Below, in pieces: positions 52,433-61,638 of a DNA stretch of 64,000 bases. Where the stretch lies: the NCBI RefSeq assembly GCF_004362195.1, contig NZ_SNWG01000001.1:806001-870000 (forward strand), read 5' to 3'. Below the pieces are notes generated by a model. The model ran no database searches and was not told where the DNA came from. It was given only the letters and a program-made list of their open reading frames with translations. How positions within the stretch are numbered: the stretch's first letter is position 1; each line of letters opens with the position of its first letter. The stretch comes from Microbacterium sp. BK668. Lineage in GTDB: Bacteria > Actinomycetota > Actinomycetes > Actinomycetales > Microbacteriaceae. The position numbers were made by a program, and so were the translations under genes.

Positions 52433-53737
52433 TCACTCGCCCCAGGCCGCGTCCATCTCCTCGAGCACCTGGTCGACGGTCTTCTGGCCGGTCAGCAGAC
52501 CCTGGACGCCGGTGCCGAGCGTGTCGTACACCGCCGGGTTCGGCCAGGTGGCGTTCGGGAGGCCGGTGAACGAGCCCCCTTCGATGAGGCCGGCGATCGG
52601 CTCGTAGACCGGGTTGACGTTGTCGGCGGTCGCACCCGAGATCGGCACGAAGCCCGACAGGTCGGCGAACTCCTGCAGCTGCTCGGGCTCGGCGAGCCAG
52701 TCGAGGAAGCTCTGCGCCGACGCCTTCACGTCGTCCTCCGACGAGGCGTTGACGGCCCACGCGTAGTTCGCGGAGGCGAGCACCCAGGGCTCCTGGCCGT
52801 CGGCGGGCGGGAAGGACTGGACGGTGAGGTCCAGACCCGTGCCCGCGCCGATCGAGATCGCGGCCGATCCGGGCACCGCCGCGGTCAGCGACGTCTGGCC
52901 GCCGATGCCCTGCGTGATGGTGTCGAAGGTGCCGCCGGCGACGCCGTCCTGGAAGCAGCCGTTCTCGTTGAGGTCGATGACCGTCTGGAGCGTCTCCTGC
53001 CAGCCCTCGCTGTCGGCGAAGGTGACGTCGCCCGCGGCGCGCTGCTCGTTCCAGTCGGGGTCGGCCTCGTAGACGCGGGTGGCTGAGACGAGCATCGAGA
53101 AGAGGCCCGTGTTGAAGGGCACCCCGCCGGCGAGCACCGTGAAGGTCTTGCCGCCGTCGCGCGCCGTCGCGCAGTCGTCCAGCATCTCCTCGAACGTCTC
53201 GGGGTAGGCGTCGATGCCGACCTCCTCGCCGCCGGCGGCGTTGTAGATGAGACCCACCGGCGCGAGGGCCGTGGGCTGGCCGTAGATGTCGCCGTCGACC
53301 TCGTAGAGGGCCTCGGTGCCCTCGGGGATGACGGCCGCGGAAGCCTCGCCGAGGGGCTCGAGGAATCCCGCCTCGGCGAGCGTGACGACCGAGATGGCCT
53401 GTCCGGTTCCGGGTGCGAGCACCATCATGTCTGCCGCGTTGCCGGCCTGCAGCTGGGTGGTGACCTGCGTGTTGTACGCATCCGAGGGGTAGGGGATCAC
53501 TTCGATCTCGACCCCCGTCTGCTCGGTGTACGCCGCCGCCATCTTGGCGTAGTAGTCGTCCTGGTCGTTGGCCTGCGCGACCATCAGGCTGAAGCCGGGC
53601 TCGGAGCCGTCTCCGCTGCCGCCGGTGCTGCCGCCGTCGCCGCCGCCTGCCGAGCAGCCGGCGAGGATGAGGACTCCGACCGCCGGCGCCGCGAGAAGCG
53701 ACCACCGGAGAGGCCGGGAGGCTGTGTGCTGTGACAT
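52433..53737 (-). CDS. Sugar ABC transporter substrate-binding lipoprotein (CUT1, SBP_bac_1)
   Basis: A 434-residue lipoprotein with lipobox LILAGC after an 18-residue hydrophobic stretch, a Gly/Ser linker and a maltose-binding-type fold (AAYTEQTGVEIEVIPYPSDAYNTQVTTQLQAGNAADMMVL). ATG 53737 (MSQHTAS) is preceded by AAAGGG; an upstream start at 53815 would bury the signal peptide. It likely binds oligosaccharides or glycosides for the permeases at 57321 and 58282, although it is on the opposite strand and separated from them by the GH106 gene. No ATPase gene accompanies the system. Confidence 0.88.
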   Translation of the reverse strand: MSQHTASRPLRWSLLAAPAVGVLILAGCSAGGGDGGSTGGSGDGSEPGFSLMVAQANDQDDYYAKMAAAYTEQTGVEIEVIPYPSDAYNTQVTTQLQAGNAADMMVLAPGTGQAISVVTLAEAGFLEPLGEASAAVIPEGTEALYEVDGDIYGQPTALAPVGLIYNAAGGEEVGIDAYPETFEEMLDDCATARDGGKTFTVLAGGVPFNTGLFSMLVSATRVYEADPDWNEQRAAGDVTFADSEGWQETLQTVIDLNENGCFQDGVAGGTFDTITQGIGGQTSLTAAVPGSAAISIGAGTGLDLTVQSFPPADGQEPWVLASANYAWAVNASSEDDVKASAQSFLDWLAEPEQLQEFADLSGFVPISGATADNVNPVYEPIAGLIEGGSFTGLPNATWPNPAVYDTLGTGVQGLLTGQKTVDQVLEEMDAAWGE

Positions 53738-53886
53738 GTCGACCCTTTCGTGACTTCGTTGTCGCCAGCTCGGGATGCTGGCCCGGCCGCTGGCCGCAAC
53801 TTCAGCCTGGCACACATTGGCATGATTCCGACATTAGTATCGTTTATGCAGTGCAATAGTCCCGCTGATCCGCGGCCAACTCCAGA
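53738..53886. promoter_or_regulatory. A+T-rich control region upstream of the binding-protein gene
   Basis: The stretch 53815-53865 is clearly richer in A+T than its surroundings. On the minus strand it contains TTGCAC followed by TACTAATGT elements that could form a promoter for the binding-protein gene. No gene is visible. Exact boxes are uncertain. Confidence 0.35.
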
Positions 53887-56800
53887 TCACACGCCCTTTT
53901 CCACGACGAGCTCGACCGGCCCCGCGAGGCCCGCGGGGAGAGGCGCGGCTGTGGGCTCGAACACCTCGGTCATCGGGGCGAACACTCGACCTGACGGAGC
54001 GGCTGCCTCGGCGATGAGGCGATTCCGCCACGGCGTCGCCACCTCGACTTCGATCCCGTTGCTCCCGCCGGCCAGCGCGTCGGTCACGTCGACCCGGAAG
54101 GGGGCTGTCCACGCGACACCGCAGTCGACGCCGTTGACGCGGACGCGCGCGAGGTCGCCGACCTGCCCCAGATCGATCAGCATCCGCTCGTCCGCGGTGC
54201 CGGGTTCGAGCTGGAAGCGGGCCCGGTACAGCCCGACCCCGGAGAAGCCGCGCGCGTCGGCGTCGAGCTCGGTCCACATCCGCGGACGGTCGCCCAGGGT
54301 GACAGGTTCTCGCCCCGGGAGCTCGAGCGTCCACGGGCCCCCGATGGGACGGCGATCGACGGCGCACTCGGCGGCTCCACCTCGCGTCCCCGCGTCGACC
54401 TGCGGCTGCTGAGGGGTCGTCGCGCGCTCGTCCGCGCCCTCGTCCTGGAGCGAGCCGCCCGAGTCCGGAACGAGGAAGACCGAGCCGAACGGCGGCAGCA
54501 GGACCTCGAACACCCGCGCATCCTCGGGGGTCTCCGCTTCGGCAAGCCGGCGCGAGCGCACCTCGACGGGGTCCCACGCGCTGACGGCGTCGACCGACCG
54601 CGGCATCCGCACACGCGCGCGCACCTCCGCGGCGGTGGGATTGGCGAGGAACGTCACCCGCCGCCCGTCGATGCGCCGCGCGATCGTCCGCAGCGCCGCG
54701 CCCACGATGCGGAGCTCCGGCTCGATTCCGAGCTCTTCCAGGGCCGCGCCCAGGTCGCCCGTCGGAACGATCCGCCCTCGGGCGCGCGGGAGCGCCCAGA
54801 TCTCGTCGCAGAGACGTGCGAACTCGTCATCGTCGTCGCCGAGCGACGGCGATCCCTCCGGACGCGTCCCGACCACCGTCGCGCCGGCGTCGAGCAGGTC
54901 ACGGATCCTCCGCAGCGCCCCGACGGTCAGGCGCCGGCTCGACCCGCCGAGATACAGCACGCGATACCGCGCTCCCGCCGCGACGAGGCGGCCCTCGTCC
55001 ACGTCGAGCATGCCGAGCCCGTCGACGCCGAGGTAGTCGAAGTCGAAGCCGTCGGGCACCGACGCGTCGAAGGCCTCGCCGAAGAGGCCGGTGACCGGCG
55101 CCTCCTCGCCGATGAAGACGGCGATGTCGACGGCCGGCTCGCCGGAGGAGAGCACCGCCGAGCAGCGCGCGAGGTAGTCGATCCACGGGCGCGCCATCGC
55201 CGCCCACGTCTCGTTCCGCGTGAACGCCTGACCCAGGAAGGGAGCGAGGGCGATGCCGGGCGGCGGAGCGGCGACGGGCTGGTGAGGGGACGTGTGGATG
55301 CAGAAGCGCGTCACCCCGAGCGCGAGCTGGAGGTCGGCGACGTGCTTGAGGCTCCGCGGCGTCGAGGCCCACGGGCGGTCGAAGCTCGAGAAGGCCTCCG
55401 CTCCCGTCCATCGCCTGCCGTAGACGTGGGCGACGGACGACGCTCCCTTCAGATCGGCGACATACGTCGGCTTCGGCCCGTCGTCGGGGTCGAAGGTCCA
55501 CATCGCCCCCATCGGGACGTCGGCGTGCGAGCGCATCGCCAGGTCGTCGCCGAGCTGCGGACGGCGATCCTCCAGAGCCTCGGCGTAGTACGCCATCCCT
55601 CGCGCGCGGGCCTCCGCGGCGAGCGCGCCGTAGTACTCGGTCGCCAGCAGCTCGCTGATCGTGCGCCGGTAGTCGTAGAGGAAGCGATCGGATGCCTCGG
55701 CTCCGCCGACGACGTATCCCGCGAGCGCCGGCAGCCACGGGGTCGGGTCGTAGCCGCGCATGCTCCGGAAGCGCTCGGCGATGCCGTCGGTCCAGTTCTG
55801 CGGGCCGGCCTCGATGCTGTCGCTCAGCAGGGCGTCGTACCGGCCGGGAGCGAAGCGCTCGAGGTGCGTCCCGAGGTAGGTGGCGACGCGGCGCCCGTCG
55901 AGCTTGTCGACCTCGAGTCCGGTGGCGTCCCGCGGCGCCGGCCCGTTGGTCTGGCCCGTGAGGGATGCCCCGAGCCGGAGCAGCTGCCACCGCCCGGGCG
56001 GCGCCTCCCACGTGACGCGGTCCGCGCCGGCAAGGCCGGTCAGGTCGTGCACGTCGCCGGGAGAGACGGCGGCGGTCCCCGCGGCGGCGGCGGTGTCCAC
56101 GGCGTAGAAGTCGGGCACGACCCCGAACGCGGCCTTGACCTCGGCCTGATGCACACGGCCGCCGGCGCGAAGGGCGAACTCCGACACGACGAAGGCGTCG
56201 CTGCGACGCAGCACGGGCGGTCGGCGGACCCCGTCCGAGAGCGGAGGCAGGGCATCGGCGGCGCTCGCCCCCGACACGACGAGCCGGAAGCGGCGGGCCG
56301 TGACGGGCGGGAAGGCCGCCGTGCGCGCGGGGACGGTCGACGCGGGAAGCACGACGACGTCGCGGTAGAGGGCGCCGTCGTCGCTCGCCTGGAGCACCGC
56401 GTCGGGAGACGGCGCGGCGCCGAACCCGCGCGGGCCGGGGAGGCCGACGGTCACGGAGCCGACGGTGACGGGCCGGTCGAACTCCTGCTCGAGCCAGGCC
56501 GACGACCAGGCGTCGGGGTCGCGCGGAAGCGAGACGGCATCCTGGAACGAGCCGTCCACGAGGGGCGCGGCATCCGCAATGGCCACCGATCCCGTCACTC
56601 GCGCGGGGATCAGCCTCTCGTGGACGCGGTCGGCGGGAAAGGCCAGCACGCGCCAGTCCACCGCCCACGGCTCGCGCGGATCGGCGCCCCACGGCGCGGC
56701 ATCCTGGAAGGGGCCGGCGACCGAGGGGAGCGGCGGCAGCTCCACGTCGACCGGACCGCCGCCGTCGACGACGAGCTCCGACCACACGACCTTCTTCATG

Positions 56801-57174
56801 GCATCCGCCGGCTCGACCCAGGGGCCGCCGGCGGCGCTCCACCCCGACGAGGTCGCGACCGCGAACTCGAGGCCCAGGCCGGCCGCCGTGCGGGATGCCG
56901 TATCCAGCGCCTCGGTCCAGGCATCCGTCCCCGGGCGCACCGGCTCGGGCACGACGAGCGGCACCCCCACGCCGCCGTCGAAGAGCTGAACCCCACGCAC
57001 CCCGGCCCCGTGCAGCCACTCGAGGTCGCGCTCGATGCCGGCCGGATCGATGTTCCCGTCCATCCAGTGCCACCAGGCGCGGGGGCGGGCGTCATCGGGC
57101 GGATCCGCGAACGCTCTCCAGAGGTCCGCGAGGGGTCCGGGCGCGGGGGGTGCCTGCTCTGCCACGCTGTTCAT
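53887..57174 (-). CDS. GH106-like alpha-L-rhamnosidase
   Basis: A 1095-residue protein without a signal peptide. The N-terminal RPRAWWHWMDGNIDPAGIERDLEWLHGAGVRGVQLFDGGVGVP block is characteristic of GH106. The middle has LLSDSIEAGPQNWTDGIAERFRSMRGYDPTPWLPALAG with a likely catalytic Glu, and the C-terminus carries a beta-sandwich (RARFQLEPGTADERMLIDLGQVGDLARVRVNGVDCGVAWTAPFRVDVTDAL). Length fits the family. ATG 57174 is used; GTG 57165 is a close alternative, and no upstream site is strong. GH106 enzymes release rhamnose from rutinosides, naringin-type flavonoids or pectin side chains. It is divergent from the permease genes. Confidence 0.82.
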   Translation of the reverse strand: MNSVAEQAPPAPGPLADLWRAFADPPDDARPRAWWHWMDGNIDPAGIERDLEWLHGAGVRGVQLFDGGVGVPLVVPEPVRPGTDAWTEALDTASRTAAGLGLEFAVATSSGWSAAGGPWVEPADAMKKVVWSELVVDGGGPVDVELPPLPSVAGPFQDAAPWGADPREPWAVDWRVLAFPADRVHERLIPARVTGSVAIADAAPLVDGSFQDAVSLPRDPDAWSSAWLEQEFDRPVTVGSVTVGLPGPRGFGAAPSPDAVLQASDDGALYRDVVVLPASTVPARTAAFPPVTARRFRLVVSGASAADALPPLSDGVRRPPVLRRSDAFVVSEFALRAGGRVHQAEVKAAFGVVPDFYAVDTAAAAGTAAVSPGDVHDLTGLAGADRVTWEAPPGRWQLLRLGASLTGQTNGPAPRDATGLEVDKLDGRRVATYLGTHLERFAPGRYDALLSDSIEAGPQNWTDGIAERFRSMRGYDPTPWLPALAGYVVGGAEASDRFLYDYRRTISELLATEYYGALAAEARARGMAYYAEALEDRRPQLGDDLAMRSHADVPMGAMWTFDPDDGPKPTYVADLKGASSVAHVYGRRWTGAEAFSSFDRPWASTPRSLKHVADLQLALGVTRFCIHTSPHQPVAAPPPGIALAPFLGQAFTRNETWAAMARPWIDYLARCSAVLSSGEPAVDIAVFIGEEAPVTGLFGEAFDASVPDGFDFDYLGVDGLGMLDVDEGRLVAAGARYRVLYLGGSSRRLTVGALRRIRDLLDAGATVVGTRPEGSPSLGDDDDEFARLCDEIWALPRARGRIVPTGDLGAALEELGIEPELRIVGAALRTIARRIDGRRVTFLANPTAAEVRARVRMPRSVDAVSAWDPVEVRSRRLAEAETPEDARVFEVLLPPFGSVFLVPDSGGSLQDEGADERATTPQQPQVDAGTRGGAAECAVDRRPIGGPWTLELPGREPVTLGDRPRMWTELDADARGFSGVGLYRARFQLEPGTADERMLIDLGQVGDLARVRVNGVDCGVAWTAPFRVDVTDALAGGSNGIEVEVATPWRNRLIAEAAAPSGRVFAPMTEVFEPTAAPLPAGLAGPVELVVEKGV

Positions 57175-57204
57175 CCTGGCCGCGAAGGGTGACGGGCAGG
57201 CGTC

Positions 57205-57260
57205 TGCTCCACTTATATCCGATATCGCTACAACTAATGTGTGCTTTCGACGCAAGTGTG
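57205..57260. promoter_or_regulatory. Divergent control region between GH106 and the permease operon
   Basis: An A+T-rich segment holds CGATATCG (57220-57227), a perfect 8-bp palindrome, and TAATGT as a possible plus-strand -10 with a weak CTTATA 17 bases upstream. It probably serves both directions. No regulator gene is adjacent. Confidence 0.35.
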
Positions 57261-57320
57261 TGAGCATTGCTGCAGGCGCTGCCGGACAGGGCGGTGCGTG
57301 ACGACGAGGTCAGAGAGCAG

Positions 57321-58280
57321 ATGACAGTGACGATCGAGCGCGACGCTACTCGCACCCTCACGGTGCCCCCGGACGCACGGCATACCCCGCGCCCCCGCGG
57401 CCGCAAGCCGCTCATCAGCTACGGCCACTGGTGGTGGGCCCTCCCCGCCATCGTCCTGGTCATCGGCGTGCACTACGCCGCGACCCTCACGGGCGGCTTC
57501 TTCGCCTTCACGAACTGGACGGGCCTGGGCGACTGGGAGTTCATCGGATTCCAGAACTTCGTCCGCATCTTCCAGGACCCGACGCTGCTCGGGTCGGTCT
57601 GGAACACGCTCTTCCTCGCGTTCGGCAGCGTGATCCTGACCAATGTCTTCGGACTCGGGTTCGCCCTCGCGATCAACCGCACGCTCAAGTCCCGCTACGT
57701 CCTTCGCACGCTCCTGTTCCTGCCCGTCGTCCTCAGCCCGCTCGCCGTCGCGTACATCTGGAAGTTCATCTTCCAGTTCAACGGACCGCTCAACGGCTTC
57801 TTCGCCCTCATCGGCCTTCCCGACCTCCAGAAGGTGTGGCTCGCCGACCCGACCTGGTCGATCTGGGCGATCCTCATCACGGTGGTCTGGCAGCAGACGG
57901 GCTTCGTCATGGTGATCTACCTGGCCGGCCTCGCCTCGGTTCCCGTGGAGATCGAAGAGGCTGCCGCGCTCGACGGCGCCAACATCTGGCAGCGCTTCCT
58001 GCACGTCACGGTCCCCGCGATCCGCCCCTCGATCGCCATCGCCACGACGCTCGGCATCATCCAGGGCCTGCGCATCTTCGACCAGATCTTCGCCCTCACG
58101 GGCGGCGGTCCGGCGGGGGCGACCGAGACGCTCGCGACCCAGGTCTACAAGCAGGCTTTCTCGCTCGGGCAGTTCGGCTTCGGCTCCGCGCTCGCGCTCG
58201 TCCTGACCCTCATCATCCTCGTCTTCGCCATCATGCAGCAGTTCGCGACCCGCGACCGCGACGCCGTCGGAAGGGCCTGA
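57321..58280 (+). CDS. Sugar ABC transporter permease (MalF/UgpA-like)
   Basis: A 319-residue CUT1 membrane subunit with six predicted spans. The EAA loop is VPVEIEEAAALDGANIWQRFLHVTVPAIRPSIAIA. A cytoplasmic N-terminal tail of about 35 residues precedes the first span (HWWWALPAIVLVIGVHYAA). ATG 57321 follows AGAGAGCAG; a TTG at 57267 would only lengthen the tail. The partner permease starts 1 bp after its stop. With the binding protein at 52433 it would import glycosides. The operon continues into the isomerase, oxidase and deglycosidase genes, so uptake and cleavage are co-expressed. Confidence 0.9.
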   Translation: MTVTIERDATRTLTVPPDARHTPRPRGRKPLISYGHWWWALPAIVLVIGVHYAATLTGGFFAFTNWTGLGDWEFIGFQNFVRIFQDPTLLGSVWNTLFLAFGSVILTNVFGLGFALAINRTLKSRYVLRTLLFLPVVLSPLAVAYIWKFIFQFNGPLNGFFALIGLPDLQKVWLADPTWSIWAILITVVWQQTGFVMVIYLAGLASVPVEIEEAAALDGANIWQRFLHVTVPAIRPSIAIATTLGIIQGLRIFDQIFALTGGGPAGATETLATQVYKQAFSLGQFGFGSALALVLTLIILVFAIMQQFATRDRDAVGRA

Positions 58281-58281
58281 C

Positions 58282-59118
58282 ATGTTCCGCTACACCAAGC
58301 TCACCGCCGTCCGCGAAGCCCTCATCTGGGTCATCACGCTGATCTGGCTGCTGCCGTTCTACTTCCTCGTCGCCACGGCCTTCAAGGGCGATCAGGAGGC
58401 GCTCACGACGAGCGCGGTCGCCCCGCCGCAGTCGCTCGACTTCAGCGCCTTCGTCGAGGTGCTGACGACGGGCGGGCGCAACAGCATCCCGCTCAGCATC
58501 CTGAACAGCGTCATCATCACCGCCGGCGCCATCGCCGGGCTCGTGCTCTTCGGATCGGTCGCCGCCTACGTCATCACGCGCCGCACGCGCACGTGGACGA
58601 ACCTCACGTTCTATCTCGTGCTGATCGCGATCATCCTGCCCGCTCAGCTGGGCACCGTGCCGCTGTACATCGGGGCGCGCACGGTCGGACTCACGGGCAA
58701 CGCGCTCGGCATGATCCTGCTGTGGATCGGCATCCTGCTGCCCCTGTCGGTCTTCCTCTACGCGAGCTTCTTCCGGGGTCTCACCACCGAGTACGAGGAG
58801 GCCGCGGTCATCGACGGCGCCTCGCCCACGCAGGCCTTCTTCCGGGTGGTGCTCCCCCTCATGGCACCGGCCACCGGCACCGTCGCGATCCTTGCGGGCC
58901 TCATCGTCTGGAACGACTTCTTCAACTCGCTGATCTTCCTCGGCGGATCGACCACGCAGACCCTGCCGGTCGCGATGTACACCTACGTCGGCGGTCTCGT
59001 CTCCGCGTGGAACAAGATCTTCGCCGTCGTGATCATCTCGATGGTCCCGATCCTGCTGTTCTACATGTTCGCCCAGAAGAAGTTCATCCAGGGCTTCGCG
59101 GGGGGACTCAAGGGCTGA
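58282..59118 (+). CDS. Sugar ABC transporter permease (MalG-like)
   Basis: A 278-residue CUT1 membrane subunit with six predicted spans. The EAA loop is TTEYEEAAVIDGASPTQAFFRVVLPLMAPATGTVAI and the C-terminus KFIQGFAGGLKG is the usual MalG ending. It starts one base after the first permease stop. Its ATPase partner is missing from this window; in actinobacteria a shared MsiK/MalK-type ATPase encoded elsewhere commonly serves several CUT1 systems. Confidence 0.9.
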   Translation: MFRYTKLTAVREALIWVITLIWLLPFYFLVATAFKGDQEALTTSAVAPPQSLDFSAFVEVLTTGGRNSIPLSILNSVIITAGAIAGLVLFGSVAAYVITRRTRTWTNLTFYLVLIAIILPAQLGTVPLYIGARTVGLTGNALGMILLWIGILLPLSVFLYASFFRGLTTEYEEAAVIDGASPTQAFFRVVLPLMAPATGTVAILAGLIVWNDFFNSLIFLGGSTTQTLPVAMYTYVGGLVSAWNKIFAVVIISMVPILLFYMFAQKKFIQGFAGGLKG

Positions 59119-59241
59119 CGCCCGTCCATCGATTCGGGGGCGGCCGGATCGTCGAGCGGTGGGCGGCACTCGCCCTCCGCACGTCGCCCACTCCAACCGA
59201 TCTGCGACCCCTCGACGCGCTCGAGGACCGAAAGGCCCGTC

Positions 59242-60036
59242 ATGTACCAGCTCGCACCCAACATCGAACTGCTCTTCACCGAGGCCGGCGACTACCACGA
59301 CCGTGTCCGCGCCGCCGCGGCGGCCGGCTTCGACGCGGTCGAGATGTGGGGACCCACGGGAGTGGATGCCCCGGCTCAGCCGAAGGACCTCCCGGCCCTC
59401 AAGGCGGCTCTCGAGGAGACCGGCACGCAGCTGACGGCCCAGCTCTCGGAGCCGCGGACGCAGTTCATGATCCCGCCGTGGGACCACTCCGAGTTCTACC
59501 GCAAGCTCGACGGGGGCGTCGCCATCGCTCAGGACCTCGGCTGCCCCCGGATCGTCGTCGGCAGCGGCACGGGCTTCGGCGGCTGGAAGCGACAGGTGCA
59601 GCTCGACAAGCTCATCGAGATCTACCGGAAGGCGATCGCGCAGATCGACGGCTCGGGGATCACGCTCGTGCTCGAGCCCGTCAACGTTCGCGTCGACCAC
59701 CCCGGCTCGCTCCTGGACCGCACGAGCGAGGCCGTCTACATCGCCCGCGGCGTCGACTCGCCGTTCTTCGGCGTGCTCTACGACATCTACCACTCGGCCG
59801 TCGAGGGTGAGGACATGGCGGCGGAGCTGGCGAACGCGGGGGACCTCGTCACGTACGTGCAGCTGGCCGATGCTCCGGGTCGCGGCGAGCCGGGGACGGG
59901 CTCCCTCGACTGGGCCGAGCGCCTCGGCATCCTCCGCGCGGCGGGCTACGACGGTCCCATCGGGCTCGAGTACTACCCGACGACGCAGTCCGAGGCATCC
60001 GTCGCGCTCATCCGGGAAGTGGCGGTGAACGCATGA
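59242..60036 (+). CDS. Hydroxypyruvate isomerase-like TIM-barrel protein
   Basis: A 264-residue member of the AP-endonuclease-2 fold most like hydroxypyruvate isomerase. Metal and active-site segments are TLVLEPVNVRVDHPGSLL, GVLYDIYHSAVEGEDM, VQLADAPGRGEPGTGSLDW and PIGLEYYPT. The gap from the permease (59119-59241) shows only a partial GC-rich repeat (CTCGACGCGCTCGAGGACCG). The gene overlaps the GMC oxidase by 4 bp (ATGA), a pairing that argues for a job on 3-keto-sugar intermediates, for example isomerising the sugar released by the deglycosidases. Confidence 0.8.
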   Translation: MYQLAPNIELLFTEAGDYHDRVRAAAAAGFDAVEMWGPTGVDAPAQPKDLPALKAALEETGTQLTAQLSEPRTQFMIPPWDHSEFYRKLDGGVAIAQDLGCPRIVVGSGTGFGGWKRQVQLDKLIEIYRKAIAQIDGSGITLVLEPVNVRVDHPGSLLDRTSEAVYIARGVDSPFFGVLYDIYHSAVEGEDMAAELANAGDLVTYVQLADAPGRGEPGTGSLDWAERLGILRAAGYDGPIGLEYYPTTQSEASVALIREVAVNA

Positions 60037-61601
60037 GCGGGTACCCCGACGAGGTCGACGTCGCCATCGTCGGCAGCGGCCCGACGGGTGCCGCGTATGC
60101 GCGCATCCTCAGCGAAGAGGCGCCCGGGACCACCATCGCGATGTTCGAAGTGGGCCCGACGATCTCCGACCCGCCGGGCGCGCACGTGAAGAACATCGCC
60201 GACCCCGAGGCGCGCGCGCGTGCGCAGGCCGCCTCGGAAGGACCGGGGGAGCGGGGCGCCAAGGTCGCCAACCCGGGGGCCGCGAAGGCCGGCGTGCGCG
60301 CTGCGCGTCCGGGCACGTTCCTCCTCGAGGACGGATATCGGTTCCCCGGCGAGGACGGGCTTCCCGTCGTCGCGATGTCGAGCAACGTCGGCGGCATGTC
60401 GGCACACTGGACCGGCGCGTGCCCGCGTCCCGGCGGCAGCGAGCGGATCGACTTCCTCCCCGATCTCGACGAGCTCCTCTCCGAGGGCGACCGCCTCCTC
60501 GGCGTGACGACGAACGCATTCGACGCGGCGCCGTTCGGCGAGATCGTCCGCGAGCGCCTCGCGAAGGCGGTCGACGAAGGGCGCACGGCAGAGACGAAGG
60601 TGCAGCGGATGCCGCTCGCCGCCCATCGCCGCGAGGACGGCCGCCTGGTGTGGTCGGGGTCGGACGTCGTGCTCGGTGAGGTCACACGCGACAACCCCGC
60701 GTTCTCGCTGTTCGACGAATCCCTCGTCACCTCGGTCCTGCTCGACGAGGGTCGCGTCGCAGGCGTGAAGGTGCGCGACCTGCGCACCGGTGAGGAGCAC
60801 GAGGTCCGTGCGCGCTTCGTCGTCGTCGCCGCCGACGCGCTGCGCACTCCGCAGCTGCTGTGGGCCTCCGGCATCCGTCCGCCGGCTCTGGGCAGGTACC
60901 TCAACGACCAGGCGCAGGTCGTGTTCGCCTCCCGCCTGCGCGGGGTCGAGACCCTCGGCGCGGACGCTCCGACAACGGGCCTCGCCGAGTACAGCGGAGT
61001 CAGCTGGGTCCCGTTCACCGACGACGTGCCCTTCCACGGACAGGTGATGCAGCTGGATGCCTCGCCCATCCCGCTCGCCGAGGACGACCCCGTCGTCCCG
61101 GGGTCGATCGTCGGACTGGGCCTCTTCTGCGCGAAGGACCTGCAGGCCGACGACCGGATCGACTTCGACGACGCCGAGCGCGACGCCTACGGGATGCCGG
61201 CGCCCCGCATCCACTACGCGCTCACCGACCGCGACCGCGAGGTCATCGAGCGGGCGCGTGCCGAGATCGTGCGCCTGGGCGAGGCGATCGGCGACCCGCT
61301 CGACTCCCGTCCCTTCACGCTGCCCCTCGGATCGTCGCTGCACTACCAGGGGACGACGCGCATGGGCCCGGCAGACGACGGCACCAGCGTGTGCGGGCCC
61401 GACAGCGAGGTGTGGGGAGCTCCCGGGCTCTTCGTCGCCGGCAACGGCGTCATCCCGACGGCCACGGCGTGCAACCCGACGCTCACCTCCGTCGCGCTCG
61501 CCGTGCGCGGTGCGCGGCGGATCGCCCGCGATCTGGAGACGAGCCGTACTCCGGTCTCTCGCTCGACCGCCGCCGTTGCTTATGTCGAAAAAAGACATTA
61601 G
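60033..61601 (+). CDS. GMC-type FAD oxidoreductase, CarA-like glycoside 3-oxidase
   Basis: A 522-residue flavoprotein of the glucose-methanol-choline superfamily, pyranose-oxidase branch. The FAD motif is IVGSGPTGAAYARIL, a second FAD contact is SSNVGGMSAHWTGACPR, and the catalytic pair is His437 (SLHYQGTTRMG) and Asn481 (TACNPTLTSVA). Related enzymes in Microbacterium and Arthrobacter oxidise the C3 hydroxyl of glucose in C- and O-glycosides, which acidifies C2-H and lets the deglycosidase eliminate the aglycone. The beta and alpha deglycosidase genes follow directly, in keeping with that role. No export signal, so it acts inside the cell. The 3' end contains a candidate promoter for the next gene. 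Confidence 0.82.
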   Translation: MSGYPDEVDVAIVGSGPTGAAYARILSEEAPGTTIAMFEVGPTISDPPGAHVKNIADPEARARAQAASEGPGERGAKVANPGAAKAGVRAARPGTFLLEDGYRFPGEDGLPVVAMSSNVGGMSAHWTGACPRPGGSERIDFLPDLDELLSEGDRLLGVTTNAFDAAPFGEIVRERLAKAVDEGRTAETKVQRMPLAAHRREDGRLVWSGSDVVLGEVTRDNPAFSLFDESLVTSVLLDEGRVAGVKVRDLRTGEEHEVRARFVVVAADALRTPQLLWASGIRPPALGRYLNDQAQVVFASRLRGVETLGADAPTTGLAEYSGVSWVPFTDDVPFHGQVMQLDASPIPLAEDDPVVPGSIVGLGLFCAKDLQADDRIDFDDAERDAYGMPAPRIHYALTDRDREVIERARAEIVRLGEAIGDPLDSRPFTLPLGSSLHYQGTTRMGPADDGTSVCGPDSEVWGAPGLFVAGNGVIPTATACNPTLTSVALAVRGARRIARDLETSRTPVSRSTAAVAYVEKRH

Positions 61602-61604
61602 GCT
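61576..61604 (+). promoter_or_regulatory. Promoter with operator inside the oxidase 3' end
   Basis: TTGCTT (61576-61581) and TAGGCT (61599-61604) are 17 bases apart. The inverted repeat ATGTC-gaaaaaa-GACAT (61582-61598) fills the spacer exactly. The site overlaps the last codons of the oxidase gene and would drive the deglycosidase subunit genes from 61639. Confidence 0.5.
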
Positions 61605-61638
61605 GTAGAAACGAAGTCAAAGTAGTCAAGGAGGACTC

